NCBI GenBank assembly: GCA_009192285.1
Contig: WBVU01000004.1
Span: 4,697,469 to 4,761,468 of the forward strand
Direction: 5' to 3'
Source of the DNA: Morchella semilibera
Taxonomy: Eukaryota > Ascomycota > Pezizomycetes > Pezizales > Morchellaceae
DNA: 64,000 bases
In this document: piece by piece, positions 10,910 through 21,984 of the stretch
Position numbering within the stretch: position 1 is the first letter of the stretch
How the letters are laid out: every line of letters starts with the position of its first letter
Program-made: the position numbers and the translations under genes
The notes under the pieces: generated by a model
The model's input: the letters and a program-made list of their open reading frames with translations, nothing else
Databases searched by the model: none
What the model was told of the DNA's origin: nothing

Positions 10910-13204
10910 CTACCATTCCGGTTCAAAATCCAAGCAAAGAGCCATACTGCTCAATCCTTTGATCCTCGTCAACACCACTAGATACCTGCCATCTTCATCC
11001 GTATCCAATCCCCCCATTCCGCCAATTTTCCCGCCACCACTACCACCTAAGAAGATAGTAGGATTTGTCTTAACAGACATTAAACCCCAGTCTTCCTCCT
11101 CCTCCCCGAGATTCTGCCTGCGCCTTCTACGCATGATCTCTGGTTGCTGAAGCTTATGTCTCGAGGTTTGTCTGAACCAACGCTCCTTAGGCGGGGGCGG
11201 GGAGGCCGAGGAAGATGCAGAGGGAATTGCTGGCGGAGAGTCACCAGTGAAAAGGGTAGATGGGGTGGTAGCCGACGATGCAATGGAGTTTATCGAAGAT
11301 GAGGAGTTACTTGAGGCCGTCCCAGGACGATCCATTGATATAGATTCACGTTTCCGCTTCAGACTCCTAGTTATTTGTGGTATATCCTCCTTCGGATTCT
11401 CAAGCCACGGGCCAGTCCAGCCTCCTTCGGGGACCTCTTCGTATCCGACTGTATCGATTCTAGCCGTGACAGGTGTCTTTGCTCCGGGGCCTATAGGGAA
11501 GTGGTTCCAAGCTCTCATAACTGGAAAATATGCTTCGGAATCATTATCGCTTTCTTCGTCGCTGCCGCTAAGATCGCTGGTGGCCGAGGTTTTCTCAGGA
11601 CTCTTGTTTTCGTCATAAATAACCCAGCTAATACCACTATCAACATTTAATGCCTCCATTCTTGTGTATTCAGCCATTGGCCAGGTGTAGAATCCCTCAC
11701 GACTGTCAATTGCAGGCCGATTCTCTATTATAGGACGCATCTCGTCATCTGCATATTTACTCTGGTAACGACGGACCTCGAGGATATCAAAGTTGAGCGT
11801 TTCGAGAGTCCAGACCGAGAGGGTGGGATACTCCAGTTTTTCGTTAGCGTTGCGAGTCTTAGGTGGTATAACGTGAGGGTGGGAGGTGGATTCAATAAGT
11901 AGAAGATTGGGATAGCCCTTCTGCGGGCCTGGATCGGAACTAAACTCCATCCGGATGGATTTTTCCAATAGATTTGTCCCTATCCCGATACCGCTTCTCT
12001 CCAATTCAATATCCTTGAGCAGTGTTGCGTCCTCTCCAGCTAAAGAGTAGACCAGAACTTTATATGCAGCTCTTTTTGGGACTTCTTCCCCCGGGATCTT
12101 AGAACCTCTGTCCTCGAATGCAACGACCATTTTTTCAGGTTTGCCTTTCCTTAGATTTGATGTAGGGAAAACCGTATAGGCACCTGGAGGCTCGGGAAGG
12201 AAATTTGGATAACCAGGACGCTTCTGTGTCGGCCATGAATCGCTGAGAACAGTTCTAGAAAGCATTTTCCCGGTGAGAATGCAATGGACAACAAGCATAT
12301 ACCTGTACTCTTGAGTAATAACCCCGTTTGGTCCAGGAGCAGTAGGCATTTGCGTTTGCGTCAGGTAATGAACCCATCCTCTGGTTCGCTGCAGTGAATT
12401 TGGGTTGTCTGCAAGGGAAACCTTCCACACAACCTCATCCGTCTCATAATCCAAAGCAGCCATCTCCAGTCCCCAAGTTAGAACCTCTCGAAATAAGAGT
12501 ACCACCAGACCACTTCCATTTCTTCCGGGAACGTTTTCGACAGCGGTGATTTGGTGGACATGAGCGATTCTATTCCCGACACTCCCTAGCTTCAAACCCC
12601 GACGACCACCAATCCCTTCTCCAATTTTTTGCTGCCAAATTTTCCTGTTCGACTCGCACCAGAAAAGATATCCTGCTGTTGACGTAAATCCTCTATCACA
12701 TATATGGTGCAGACGGTATTTGTGAACTTTGGTTGGTTTGGCTACAGCTCTAGCATGAAGTCTAAATGTAGCGCGGGAGAAGCTAAGACATACTTCTGAG
12801 AGACCTCTATTTGCAGCAACTTTCTTGGGGCTTCCAGAAATTGACCGAAGCTCATGTGACATTGAGGGTCTACGCCTCATTTTAGATTTCCCTTTGCCTT
12901 TAGCGATTTTCTTTGGCGGTTCTTCATCATCCTCTTCCTTCTTCATGTTTCCCTCCTTAATACTCCTTGGCCCTGAACTGGTGGGGGGGGTGGTTGTCGC
13001 ATTCATCTCATGCAGCCGTTTTGTCTCTTTTGAGCGAGGGAAGTGCGCCTGCAAGGCAACCTTGCAGATATACTCAGAACTCAAGATATTATTCCAGGTT
13101 CTCGAGACTCGGCGGAGGCGAATGATATCGATGGGGGGTAAAAGTTCCGCTATTATTGCAAGCTCATGGATATTGAGCGTACGGAAAGGGTCCGTTCGGC
13201 CCAT
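10910..13204 (-). CDS. F-box domain protein
   Basis: A single-exon gene of 764 residues. The frame stays open upstream of 13204, but the first true ATG in good context (AAAGATGG) is at 13204. Residues about 8-50 (LNIHELAIIAELLPPIDIIRLRRVSRTWNNIL) match an F-box, the motif that binds Skp1 and places proteins in SCF ubiquitin ligases. A basic low-complexity linker follows (KKIAKGKGKSKMRRR). A long beta-rich region comes next, with WCESNRKIWQQ and YETDEVVWKVSLAD, possibly a divergent propeller. The C terminus is Ser/Pro-rich and ends in LDFEPEW. Substrate unknown. It is convergent with FBA1. A 57.3 kb gene has a similar F-box-plus-beta-rich layout. Confidence 0.85.
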   Translation of the reverse strand: MGRTDPFRTLNIHELAIIAELLPPIDIIRLRRVSRTWNNILSSEYICKVALQAHFPRSKETKRLHEMNATTTPPTSSGPRSIKEGNMKKEEDDEEPPKKIAKGKGKSKMRRRPSMSHELRSISGSPKKVAANRGLSEVCLSFSRATFRLHARAVAKPTKVHKYRLHHICDRGFTSTAGYLFWCESNRKIWQQKIGEGIGGRRGLKLGSVGNRIAHVHQITAVENVPGRNGSGLVVLLFREVLTWGLEMAALDYETDEVVWKVSLADNPNSLQRTRGWVHYLTQTQMPTAPGPNGVITQEYRYMLVVHCILTGKMLSRTVLSDSWPTQKRPGYPNFLPEPPGAYTVFPTSNLRKGKPEKMVVAFEDRGSKIPGEEVPKRAAYKVLVYSLAGEDATLLKDIELERSGIGIGTNLLEKSIRMEFSSDPGPQKGYPNLLLIESTSHPHVIPPKTRNANEKLEYPTLSVWTLETLNFDILEVRRYQSKYADDEMRPIIENRPAIDSREGFYTWPMAEYTRMEALNVDSGISWVIYDENKSPEKTSATSDLSGSDEESDNDSEAYFPVMRAWNHFPIGPGAKTPVTARIDTVGYEEVPEGGWTGPWLENPKEDIPQITRSLKRKRESISMDRPGTASSNSSSSINSIASSATTPSTLFTGDSPPAIPSASSSASPPPPKERWFRQTSRHKLQQPEIMRRRRRQNLGEEEEDWGLMSVKTNPTIFLGGSGGGKIGGMGGLDTDEDGRYLVVLTRIKGLSSMALCLDFEPEW

Positions 13205-13483
13205 CTTTGGTTGTATTTTGTTGTAGAGGCAGCGGATCCTTTGTTTGTGGATATATTTATAGGCTGAAGCCGAAGTATTGTGAGCAGTGATATCGAAAAA
13301 TTTGTGGGTCACCGTGACGATAGAGGCAAAAGTAGAAGGTTTACCGACAGTACTAACGCAGTAGGGGAGAGGGGCGGAAAGCAGGAGCGGCCCAAGGAAG
13401 GTTAGGATAAGCTAAACCCTATAGCAACCGTGGGGGGGGGATGAGTGAACACTGCTATGATGCTGATGGTGGGGCGGGGCGGG

Positions 13484-13582
13484 GCGGAAGGGGGGGAGGA
13501 GGAGGAGAGGAGGAAGGAAGGAAGGAAGGAAGGAAGGAAGGAAGGAAGGAAGAGGAAGGAAGGAAGGAAGGGGGAAGGAAAG
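13484..13582. repeat. (GGAA)n purine-rich microsatellite
   Basis: A GGAAGGAAG-type tandem run flanked by G-rich sequence (GGGGCGGGGC). Entirely purine on the plus strand for about 100 bases, about 300 bases upstream of the F-box start. Confidence 0.85.
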
Positions 13583-14336
13583 AGAGGATAGAGAGAAAGA
13601 AAGAGGGGAGAGAAACTCGGAAAGTGAGCTCTACCGCAGGGCAACACGCACAAGCAGCAGCAGTGAAGCAGCAGACTGTTGAGTGGGGCAAGCAAGCCCG
13701 ACAATAACAGCAGACAAACAGATAGGTGGATGGAGAGTTAGACCAAGAGGCGAGGTGGGCAGCATACTCTAGGCGTCGGAGGAGGGGGCGTGAGTGCAGT
13801 ACGCAAAGGTAGCTGTCTCTAAAGCCTGTAGAGCACTCTACCGGCGGTACTCTAACTTTGCGTGCATATTATACAGGCAGTAAGTACAGTTGCACCTCGC
13901 TATGTTGAGTGGCTGAGATACAACTGATTCTGTACGGAACAGCAAATCATTTTTGCAGCATACACTCAGAAGATCTCGTACACAGCAAGGGATCCGGTAC
14001 ATACGTTGGGTTGCGACTGAATTCACTACAGGCACTGCTTCACTAAACTCATTCACTCACAACTCGCTCACTGCTCGGCAGTCAATACATTATGGGTAGG
14101 GCCCTAGGGGTGGAGCAAGGGCGTTCTTCCTGGATTGTCAAAGCTATGCAAAGGGCGCCCAAATGAAGAATGAGTTAAGTGAGTAAATAGGTGAATGAGA
14201 CCACAGGCCTACACCTGGCCTCTTGGCGGGCGAAGTCGCCATGTGGATAAAAAAAAAACATGTTGTATGTAACAGTGTCGGGGCTGCTGCATAGTGAATG
14301 ACTTGCCGGAAGATACTTTTTAATCGAAAATCAACC

Positions 14337-14392
14337 GATGGGGTGGATGGATGGATTGGATGGGGGTCTATGGATGGATGGGGGGTGGATAT
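14337..14392. repeat. (GGAT)n microsatellite
   Basis: Imperfect GGATGGAT repeats interrupted by GGGG runs. Confidence 0.7.
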
Positions 14393-14856
14393 TGTGTCTG
14401 GGAAGGTCCAAAAGGCAATAATAGTCCAATACCCTATCCTGTCTGTACCTTAGACATTGGATTGCATGCTGTAGGTATGATATACATTAGTCAAGATAAC
14501 CCATTCAACTCGAAAGTGCAAAAAGCCATGCTTTCAACAAAAAGCACTTTGTTGACCAATTCAGACAGGCGGTGGTTCTGGTGAACGGTATGCTGGGAGT
14601 TTTGGCGGCAGGGATCCAGGCGATGAATGAAGAGAGAAGAACATGGGTGAAAGAAGATGAAGGCGGCGGGGGGCTCTAAAGTCACACAAGACCTCCTACG
14701 GAAAGTAAACAGTTGAGAAAGGTAAAAACTGATTTATTTACAAGTCCCCCCCTCCCCCCCCCCCACTGAGTCCATGCATGCTATTTAGTTATGAGCCAAC
14801 CAACCAACACGCTTCCCCCATTCCGAGCATGGACGGGAAGAGGTTAGGCTCCCCTG

Positions 14857-15108
14857 TCATGCTGCAGCTTCGACTATCTGGAAAGTTTTCAAATCTGGGA
14901 AGGACGGCGATCTTCTGACGCGATACATGCCCACTCGCTCCCTATGAAAAGAGCGAGCTTTCCCACCGAAATACGCGGCTTCTGCCAGTGTATATTGGCC
15001 ATGGGGGGGATCATGCACACTAAGAGGACCAACAGCAATAATATCAACACTTCCCTCCCAGTGGGTGGACCCATAACCAGCTCGAATACAGATGTCCATA
15101 CTCCTCAT
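14857..15108 (-). CDS. Possible small or partial protein, unrecognised
   Basis: An 83-codon frame with varied composition, MRSMDICIRAGYGSTHW..., containing VDIIAVGPLSVHDPPHGQY and AEAAYFGGKARSFHRERVGMYR. It reads more like a genuine protein segment than the neighbouring chance frames. I see no domain, and no splice partner can be assigned. It could be the remains of a larger gene or chance. Confidence 0.25.
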   Translation of the reverse strand: MRSMDICIRAGYGSTHWEGSVDIIAVGPLSVHDPPHGQYTLAEAAYFGGKARSFHRERVGMYRVRRSPSFPDLKTFQIVEAAA

Positions 15109-17182
15109 CCCCCCAAAACACCCAAATCAGTCGAGAGATGCTGTTACAAAAAAACTAAAGTACGCACCTACTCACTCACCCAACAGCAAAAATAGATACC
15201 CATACTTACAGAACCACCCCACCACAATCAGTAAACAACGTTAACCGCGACAGCCGAATAAACAAACACCCGCGTGGATGGATATTTCGCTGAAACACGC
15301 GCACAAGTAGTCACCTGGGCTTTCTACATGGATCAGATGGAAGAATAACCAGAGTTGCTTGTTTCCCCCCTCTAGGATCCACGAATGCTTTCAACAAAGT
15401 CACCACTCTGCATGCCTATCCGTAACCGCAGGCGCCATGGATTATGTACCAATCGATCCTCAACGCGGTCCTGCAGTGCCAAAGAAGGCTCCAGCTTACT
15501 GCATGCTAGTTTTGAAGACGCATGTTGGTCTCTCCCCTTCGAAAAACACACAGCATGCCCGCCAGGCCGCTTCTGTACTTATAGTTCCTTCTTTTCTTTG
15601 AATACCCCCACTCAGTCTGACTTATTGGGTACCAAACAGGAATAGGCACTCCCAAGTTGCCTCTCCATTTCTGGTGCTGATATATACGCTTTGTACTACT
15701 GAGGACATATTTTCTCCTTCTTTGGAACCGCGGAACCAGAGGGAGCTTCGGTTACGCGGTTCCATTAGCTTGGTCTTATTGGGGACCCATTGATTCGCCC
15801 GGATACCGTAACTTATTGCACCTGCATGGCTGCATGTTCATGCTGTACGACCGGGAACTAAAACCCATGAAAAACGTTGTTTGGTAAAGGAAAAAATTTC
15901 ACAGTAAATAATACGTCATCCTAGCTCTTACCGGCAGCTCTGTTTACTCCCAGAACACTCACTACTTCAGTGGAGTTGATCGAAACATCTTTCCATACGG
16001 ACTGAGCCCGCCGCTTCTTATTTTTGGGGTCCGATGAGGCTTAGACATAGACATCTGATATCACAACAATGCAGTGCATCAGTGCGGCGGCTGCTGAGGG
16101 AAGATCATAGCAGAACCGTCGGAGGCAAATCCAGGCCGATAGGTACACCCCCGGATTACGAAGGCCGGCTGACAAGCTAAGATTGGTAATCATGAAGGAG
16201 AGGGTTCATCAGATGTCGGTCCAATCATTTTAATCCCAGGCCGAGGACCAAGTTAATTGGATCGGGCATCGGCTCGCGGGAGCCTTTATTGGGAATTCCG
16301 ATATCGATTGGATTACACCCATGTCCCACCCTGTTGGCAGGTTCTCAATCATGAGCAGTCACTCAAATAAACACCAAGTTTAGAAACGCATGCATAGTAT
16401 ATAATTTCCAATAAGAGGAAACCGGTTAATCCACATATATATTATCAACGAAGACTAGCTAGGACAACCAAAGACGCATCAGTGTCTCGGTGTCTAGGAA
16501 CTACCATGCCTTAGCTAAATAATTACTACATGTAGTGTTAATGGAATAAGCTTCTTTTCATCCCACGGATCGCGCGTCGATCACGATACCCACTAAATTC
16601 TGTGTGGTGCGGCAAGGGCTGAAGAACATTAAGCACAAGTACTTAGCGGATCTTCACACCTTCCTCCCTTGTCGCCAAGATATTGGTTCGTTCCCTTGCT
16701 ACACTTTGACAAGGCTTCAATATCCCCAGTTAATCTCGTGATCCTCCTAATTGTTCCGTATTAAAACAACACCAACTCTGCTCCAACCGAAACCATAAGT
16801 GCCTTACCTACATACATATAGCACTATCTGTGGCAGGGATATCACACGAAGTACTACTCTTTCTTCCCTAGCGATTTTCTCGACAATGAACGAAACTGCA
16901 ACTTTCTTTACCCGGCCGTAGAAGATAACCCGTTTATGAAATAGAACTTCAACGGCTTTATAAGTTTACGTAACGTACTTTAAACGCTATATCGACACAT
17001 TACTAGAGACGCCCCGGGCCCGGATCTAGATAAGACAACACTGTAAGTATTAACGTAAAGTGCTGATATCTAAACGCATGTATGTACACTTGGTATGATT
17101 GAACATTAGTATGTTATGAGACCACCCCATCGAGATGACTATCTTTTAGGGTCAAACTTTAAGATTATATCGTATACTTTAA

Positions 17183-17199
17183 TCATAGAAAATCACTCG
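17183..17199 (-). promoter_or_regulatory. CGAGTGAT-N6-TGA motif, copy 4
   Basis: Minus-strand copy in the gene desert. Confidence 0.5.
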
Positions 17200-18339
17200 C
17201 TGCAACTCCCGGTCTCCAGATCCATCCCGGAAGCCAACATTCTATCAACCTGGCTAGAGCAAACATAAATACGATAGACAACTGGCTTTCCAATTTTATC
17301 ATACTACTTGGCAGCCCTTTTTATACCAGCATCTGTTTGGATCAGTAGACAACATACATGTACATAATAATAAAAATTTTCTCCATAACATGACATAGCA
17401 TAGATCCAAGGCCGCCATCCTACAAGAAAACTCGTTAACGCAACCATCACACCCATAATAATATCGTCGAGTCTCGTACAATAATTCCAACAAATACTGG
17501 GGAATAAGGGAAGTGTCATGACATGTAGTGCATACATGTACTACAAACTCTATTTTTATAATTATAAGCTGCTTGTATGTGATATATGAATTTCACCACC
17601 GCGGGCCGGTGGCAATGGCAGCTATTTTACCACCGGTGTGAAACCGTAATTGGTATTAATGATCATAATGCAGGACAAAGACGGAACAAGGACTGAAATT
17701 CAGTGCTTATACCATCGGTGCATGGTAAAATAGTTTACCACTGTTGGCGAAATTACTTTTGACACATTTACCGCTCCATACTGTGTATAATCTCTTCTTA
17801 CTAGCTTATATAACTATATGTAAGGGGTATTAACTTAAAAAATCCATTCACATATACACACACGCCTGATTTAGTGATCATGACCGGGCAACGGCTACAT
17901 GGTGCACCTCAGATTTTTGCGGCAGTAGGCTAATATAATTGTGTGTAAACAAGGTTAACAACCCTTAGTCTAGAGCGCCTCTTCCAAGTGAGTAACTCAT
18001 TTTAATATAATGAATTCAATTACAGTTGTAAAGCTAATACAATTTGCTAGACCTACATTTGTAACCGACCCATATATAACGGGATGAAGCCGAGTGGGTT
18101 GCAATTGGGGCCGAGGTCAAATTGATTCATGTCTCAACTGAGCGGCCTCATGATCGATCATGATCTACGCCATTCGAGCTGCTTTATATATATACCCGGG
18201 TCAACCACGAAGAACTTGAATATAAAAACGCGCTAGTAGGGGTCAAATTGGTTGCTAACAAAAAAACGATGTTCAGGCTCTTCTTGCCTGACCCGAGTAT
18301 AATATATATGTACATTCATGTACTACATGAAGTAATATA

Positions 18340-18472
18340 CTCGTAGTGCCCTGACGTTTTTGAAGCGCACAGAATTGCATACCATACAAAAATACGCCCA
18401 AGCTCCTGATTTTGGCCATGGGGTGTATGCAATAGCGGCCCATGCAGTTCAGAAACGTCAGGACACTACGAG
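18340..18472. mobile_element. MITE family A (133 bp, TA target duplication)
   Basis: Terminal inverted repeats of about 25 bases start CTCGTAGTG and contain CCTGACGTTT, with two mismatches between the ends. They are flanked by TA on both sides (18338-18339 and 18473-18474). There is no coding capacity. The TA duplication suggests mobilisation by a Tc1/mariner-type transposase. Confidence 0.85.
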
Positions 18473-18520
18473 TACATACATGTAATACATGTAATATCTG
18501 CTTGCCAAGGCCTGCAACTA

Positions 18521-18617
18521 CAGCGATGGGGAAAATTATTGTAGAAGTATGGTAAGAGTCCTATTGGCCAGGGCAGCCACCTAAACCCTGTTTCTACAAT
18601 AATTTTCCCCATCGCTG
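18521..18617. mobile_element. MITE family B (97 bp, 26-bp perfect TIRs)
   Basis: The left end CAGCGATGGGGAAAATTATT plus GTAGAA is an exact reverse complement of the right end. TA duplications lie at 18519-18520 and 18618-18619. With only 45 unique internal bases, this is one of the smallest clear elements here. The perfect arms suggest recent insertion. Confidence 0.9.
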
Positions 18618-18687
18618 TACATCATGTACATGTAGAGTATGTACCTACATGCAGGCATATTGGTTGGGTGTTGCCAAGCTCCGGATC

Positions 18688-18704
18688 CGAGTGATATACC
18701 ATGT
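18688..18704 (+). promoter_or_regulatory. CGAGTGAT-N6-TG motif, copy 5
   Basis: Plus-strand copy whose trailing block is TGT instead of TGA. Confidence 0.45.
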
Positions 18705-18721
18705 CTAACATGTACTACATA

Positions 18722-18744
18722 CTACGGGTGTAGGGGTAAGTCTG
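18722..18744. mobile_element. Truncated end of MITE family C
   Basis: CTACGGGTGTAGGGGTAAGT plus CTG, preceded by TA, is identical to the left end of the element at 21236. The partner end is missing. Confidence 0.7.
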
Positions 18745-19649
18745 GCTCTCGTGGTACGTGTATTGCAATTTTAAACTTGACCTACTGTATACGCCAAGAC
18801 TACATTTCTGTATGGCATGTAATAGCGGTTGTGTTCTGAAACGCTATGAAGTTGTGGGTACATGTACATGTATGTACCTCTATCTCTAGTGTATCTAAGC
18901 TAGCATACGAATTGGACCGAGGATGTAGTACAGAAATATACCTCGGTATGCATCTGTATCTGTATATGTACAGGCTAGTACATGGCTAGGAGGCACGGGC
19001 CGAGCAATCTATGAGTACATGTATTTTCGATCTTGGAATCCGGCCTATATATAAAACAGCTTCCCTACATATTATGCAGGTGTGTGTAAGTAAGGCGTCG
19101 CCATCGCGACTTTTTAGAGACCTATTCCGTGTACATGTATATGATTGCATCCGACACTCCATACTAATAATATATATAAACTCTGTTAAAGCCCCCAACA
19201 CCACCGGCCTCTAGCTCTATGATTCTGCCAAACTCTCAGAAGAAGACAGGGAAGGAGATACGAGTATTATGGCTCAAAAATTATCGCTCACCGAGACCCG
19301 AGCTCTCGGTCTTGTTGTTGTGTTTAATTACCTCAATTTAGCTAGCTGGATCATATAGGTTTAATTAATTTCCTCCTTCACTCCGATAGACACAACTAAC
19401 AGGCCCAGTTTTTCAAATAATCCAATACAGAACCACCAGCTTTCTGGGTATAGAATCACCTCTGGCTTGAGAGAAGAACCTAAACGTCTTCAAGGTCGGC
19501 TATGCCTGTCGGCGCTTCTCAACTGCGCAGCTACGGTCAGTCAATCTGCATATAGTCACTCATTCATATCCGCAATCGAAATGCCTCTCTAGTGTTATGA
19601 TTGGTATATACAACAGAGTGTGTGTATCAGCAGCTAATTCGTAAATAGT

Positions 19650-20519
19650 GTGATAGCCAGAGAATCTAGTACCCGGCCTACATATTTGCGCTACTGTGAA
19701 AGCCAAGATATCAAACCCTGTACCGAGCCATTACTCAAAGGCGGGCATGCGCTTTGGGTAGGTAAAAAACCGTTACCAGAGAAAATCTTTGTATTCATTC
19801 ATGGTAGGTCGAAATTACCCAATAAATTCAGCCGTGCTAATCAATCGATTAGGAATATCTAGGAGGCGGGTTTCACCGCGGGTTAGCGGGAAGCCATATT
19901 AAACCTATCGACCCCGTAATCGCCGAGGCCAAAATTAAAAGGTCCGGTGGTTCACTATCCACCGTTATCATAGAATATAGTTCGTCTTTAGCCCCTTCTA
20001 TCAATATATATGTCTGCGCGGATGCTAACAAAAAAAAGAAAGACCTGGCACCCGAAAACAGATACCTAGCACAGCTCATTCAAGCCATTTCGCTTTTCAA
20101 GCATATTCTCGACTTAGGAATTAGTCCGTGGTGAGTCCGCAGGCGGGAATTTGATACTGGGCCTCCTTTCGCACATCCTCCACCCCAACCCCGAGTTTCC
20201 AATACTACCTAAACTGGCCTCTCAGAGATTCATCGGTGGGGCCATTATGATCTCCCCGGGGGTATCGTTCGATACAGATAGCGACTCCATGCAGGGATAC
20301 AATGCAGAGCATGATATCCCAGGGGTCATAGGTGCGTGGCCACGCGGTTATCTAGGGTCACCCGAGGCTTGAAGGATGTAGTGAAGAGGATTCTCATCAC
20401 TGCGGAGACAGAAGAGGTGATGGTGGATGACTTGATCAATTTTTCAAAAGCGCTGGAAAAGTAAAAGAAGTAGAACTTAGTGTTGAGAGTGGGCCACATG
20501 CGGTTCCGGTGCATTCTTA
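19650..20519 (+). pseudogene. Alpha/beta-hydrolase (hormone-sensitive-lipase-like) relic
   Basis: Successive frames spell out a fungal alpha/beta-hydrolase-3 protein. TYLRYCESQDIKPCTEPLL and HALWVGKKPLPEKIFVFIH are followed by a plausible intron (19804-19862, with a GTGCTAATC branch region). Splicing it recreates the oxyanion-hole motif HGGGF. Then come LAPENRYLAQLIQAISLFKH and DLGISP, the nucleophile elbow GESAG (20130-20144), GNLILGLLSHILHPNPEF and ISPGVSFDTDSDS. Near the end are RILITAETEEVMVDD and SGPHAVPVHS, where the Asp and His of a catalytic triad would lie. A small deletion near 20128 removes about five codons before GESAG and shifts the frame. A TGA at 20370 and another frame change follow. 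The N-terminal part is not recognisable. Such enzymes are esterases, for example steryl-acetyl hydrolases; the substrate here is unknown. Confidence 0.8.
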
Positions 20520-21093
20520 CGAGAAGGGTGTGCCAGAGAGATCAATTATGTGGACTAAACAGATAAGGTGGGTGGAAGTATTAGGAGGGGTTAATTTAGT
20601 AGGAGACGAATTTTCATAGGATGTGCAATGAGAATTCTACCAGCCATGTAAATGAATCTTTTGATTCGTTTAGAGGGTAGGCTTTTGTAAAAGGCACTCG
20701 GATTCATTTCCATGAGGCCTTTTCATGATGCCTTTTCCTCACCAATTTCCTAATGCCTTTCCTCCCTGGCGATTCAATACAGCTCAACTAATGTATTAAT
20801 ATGTTGTCTGGTAGCATAGGTGATAGGATTCAGGTTAAGTAGTTGCAATAGTTAAGGTTCAGTTCCCTGGGAGATCAACTCTTTTGTTCTTTTTTTCTTT
20901 AGCCTGATTCAAATAGAACTAGGGGTTTATTTTTTGATTCGTTTACCCATAGTAAAAGGTGCCTTTTCAATCGGTTTTTGATCCCTTTAGAGGGCACATT
21001 AAAAGCGATTCATTCACATAGAAACATAATAAGCGAAAATGATGTTTTTTTTTGATTCATTTATATAGTTGGTAGAGCCCTGGTATGAGTAGT

Positions 21094-21150
21094 ACGTAGT
21101 CTCGTTCCCAGACCCAATTGGTATTTCTTTTGGTGGTGTGTTCAATATAC
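21094..21150 (+). repeat. AGTCTCGT dispersed repeat, copy 1
   Basis: Shares GTAGTCTCGT, CCCAGACCCAAT and the GTGGTGTG stretch with part of the tandem unit at 43.7-44.7 kb. Confidence 0.6.
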
Positions 21151-21235
21151 ATATATACCGGAAGGTGATGGACTAATATGATGGCGGACAGGATAATTAT
21201 AACGGGGTCGGCAAAAGCAGAAGAACGCCATAGTA

Positions 21236-21319
21236 CTACGGGTGTAGGGGTAAGTCTGTAGACACCTACTGCTGTTGCAACCACGACCACTGTCTACAGA
21301 CTTACCCCTACCCCCGTAG
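21236..21319. mobile_element. MITE family C (84 bp, TA target duplication)
   Basis: 29-base terminal inverted repeats start CTACGGG and contain TAGGGGTAAGTCTGTAGACA, with a single mismatch. TA flanks lie at 21234-21235 and 21320-21321. Confidence 0.88.
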
Positions 21320-21538
21320 TACTTCTGTAGAGAATCAGTAGGAGAATCGAGGTACGGTCTGCAAATTAAATTGGGTTGCGTCGCCGAGAAGTTTGTTACC
21401 ATACAAATTTGTTAAGGTTAAACTGAAATCCTCACGAGTCAGCACTCGATCTGTCCTTATTAGGCTTAATAACTTCCTAAAAGGGACTGATCAGCGCCTG
21501 GAACTTTGTTACTTCTGCCAAGACCGACCCCACCATAT

Positions 21539-21602
21539 AAAAAATACTACAACACCAACCACACCAATAGGGTGGGCACGAGACTACATGTACGTAGTAC
21601 GT
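21539..21602 (-). repeat. AGTCTCGT dispersed repeat, copy 2
   Basis: Inverted relative to copy 1, with GTAGTCTCGTGCCCA and TTGGTGTGGTTGG on the minus strand. A closely similar copy is at about 44685-44760. Confidence 0.6.
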
Positions 21603-21984
21603 ATTCTGGTTACTAAATGTATATAAGAATAGTGCCGGTCAAATCTTGAACTCAGTGATCGAAATTTTGTAACATCCCCCGCCCCCCATATGGGCGAATT
21701 AAAATAATAAAATACACGCATCTACGTGCTTATAGATCACTATATATTGAAATGATTGACTAGCAACTACTAGTAACCAGCTAGCCATATGCATATGCGT
21801 ATGGATTTGTAAGTTATGAAGTTGTAGAGCGTAAAAAACTGCAAAACGCCCAATACTAAAATCTGTGCCACAATACCAACTTATAATGAGTTCAAACAAA
21901 CTCCGTTTTGACAGAACCATATCTAACGCCTTTTATAATAATTAGGAATTAGTACCATATATTCATGAGTCGTCCATGGGAATA

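Larger units (their letters stand above)
13313..14856. other. Gene-free region with simple repeats
   Basis: Upstream of the F-box gene. It holds purine-rich and GGAT-type microsatellites and G-runs. Open frames here are low-complexity translations of the repeats. Confidence 0.6.
15196..19640. other. AT-rich gene desert with MITEs
   Basis: No supported gene. It is rich in ACATGTA and GTACAT palindromes. It holds two TA-flanked MITEs (18340-18472, 18521-18617), one truncated MITE end (18722-18744), two CGAGTGAT motifs, and a partial inverted repeat around GGTAAAATAG (about 17610-17755) that may be a decayed element. Confidence 0.55.
20520..21984. other. Intergenic region with dispersed repeats
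   Basis: It contains several TTTTGATTCGTTTA-like repeats (20.65-21.06 kb), MITE family C (21236-21319) and an oppositely oriented pair of AGTCTCGT-type repeats (21094-21150 and 21539-21602) that bracket it. No gene. Confidence 0.55.

Noticed and set aside
13402-13707. Frames of about 90-100 codons on both strands
   Set aside because: They lie on the GGAA microsatellite and are low-complexity.
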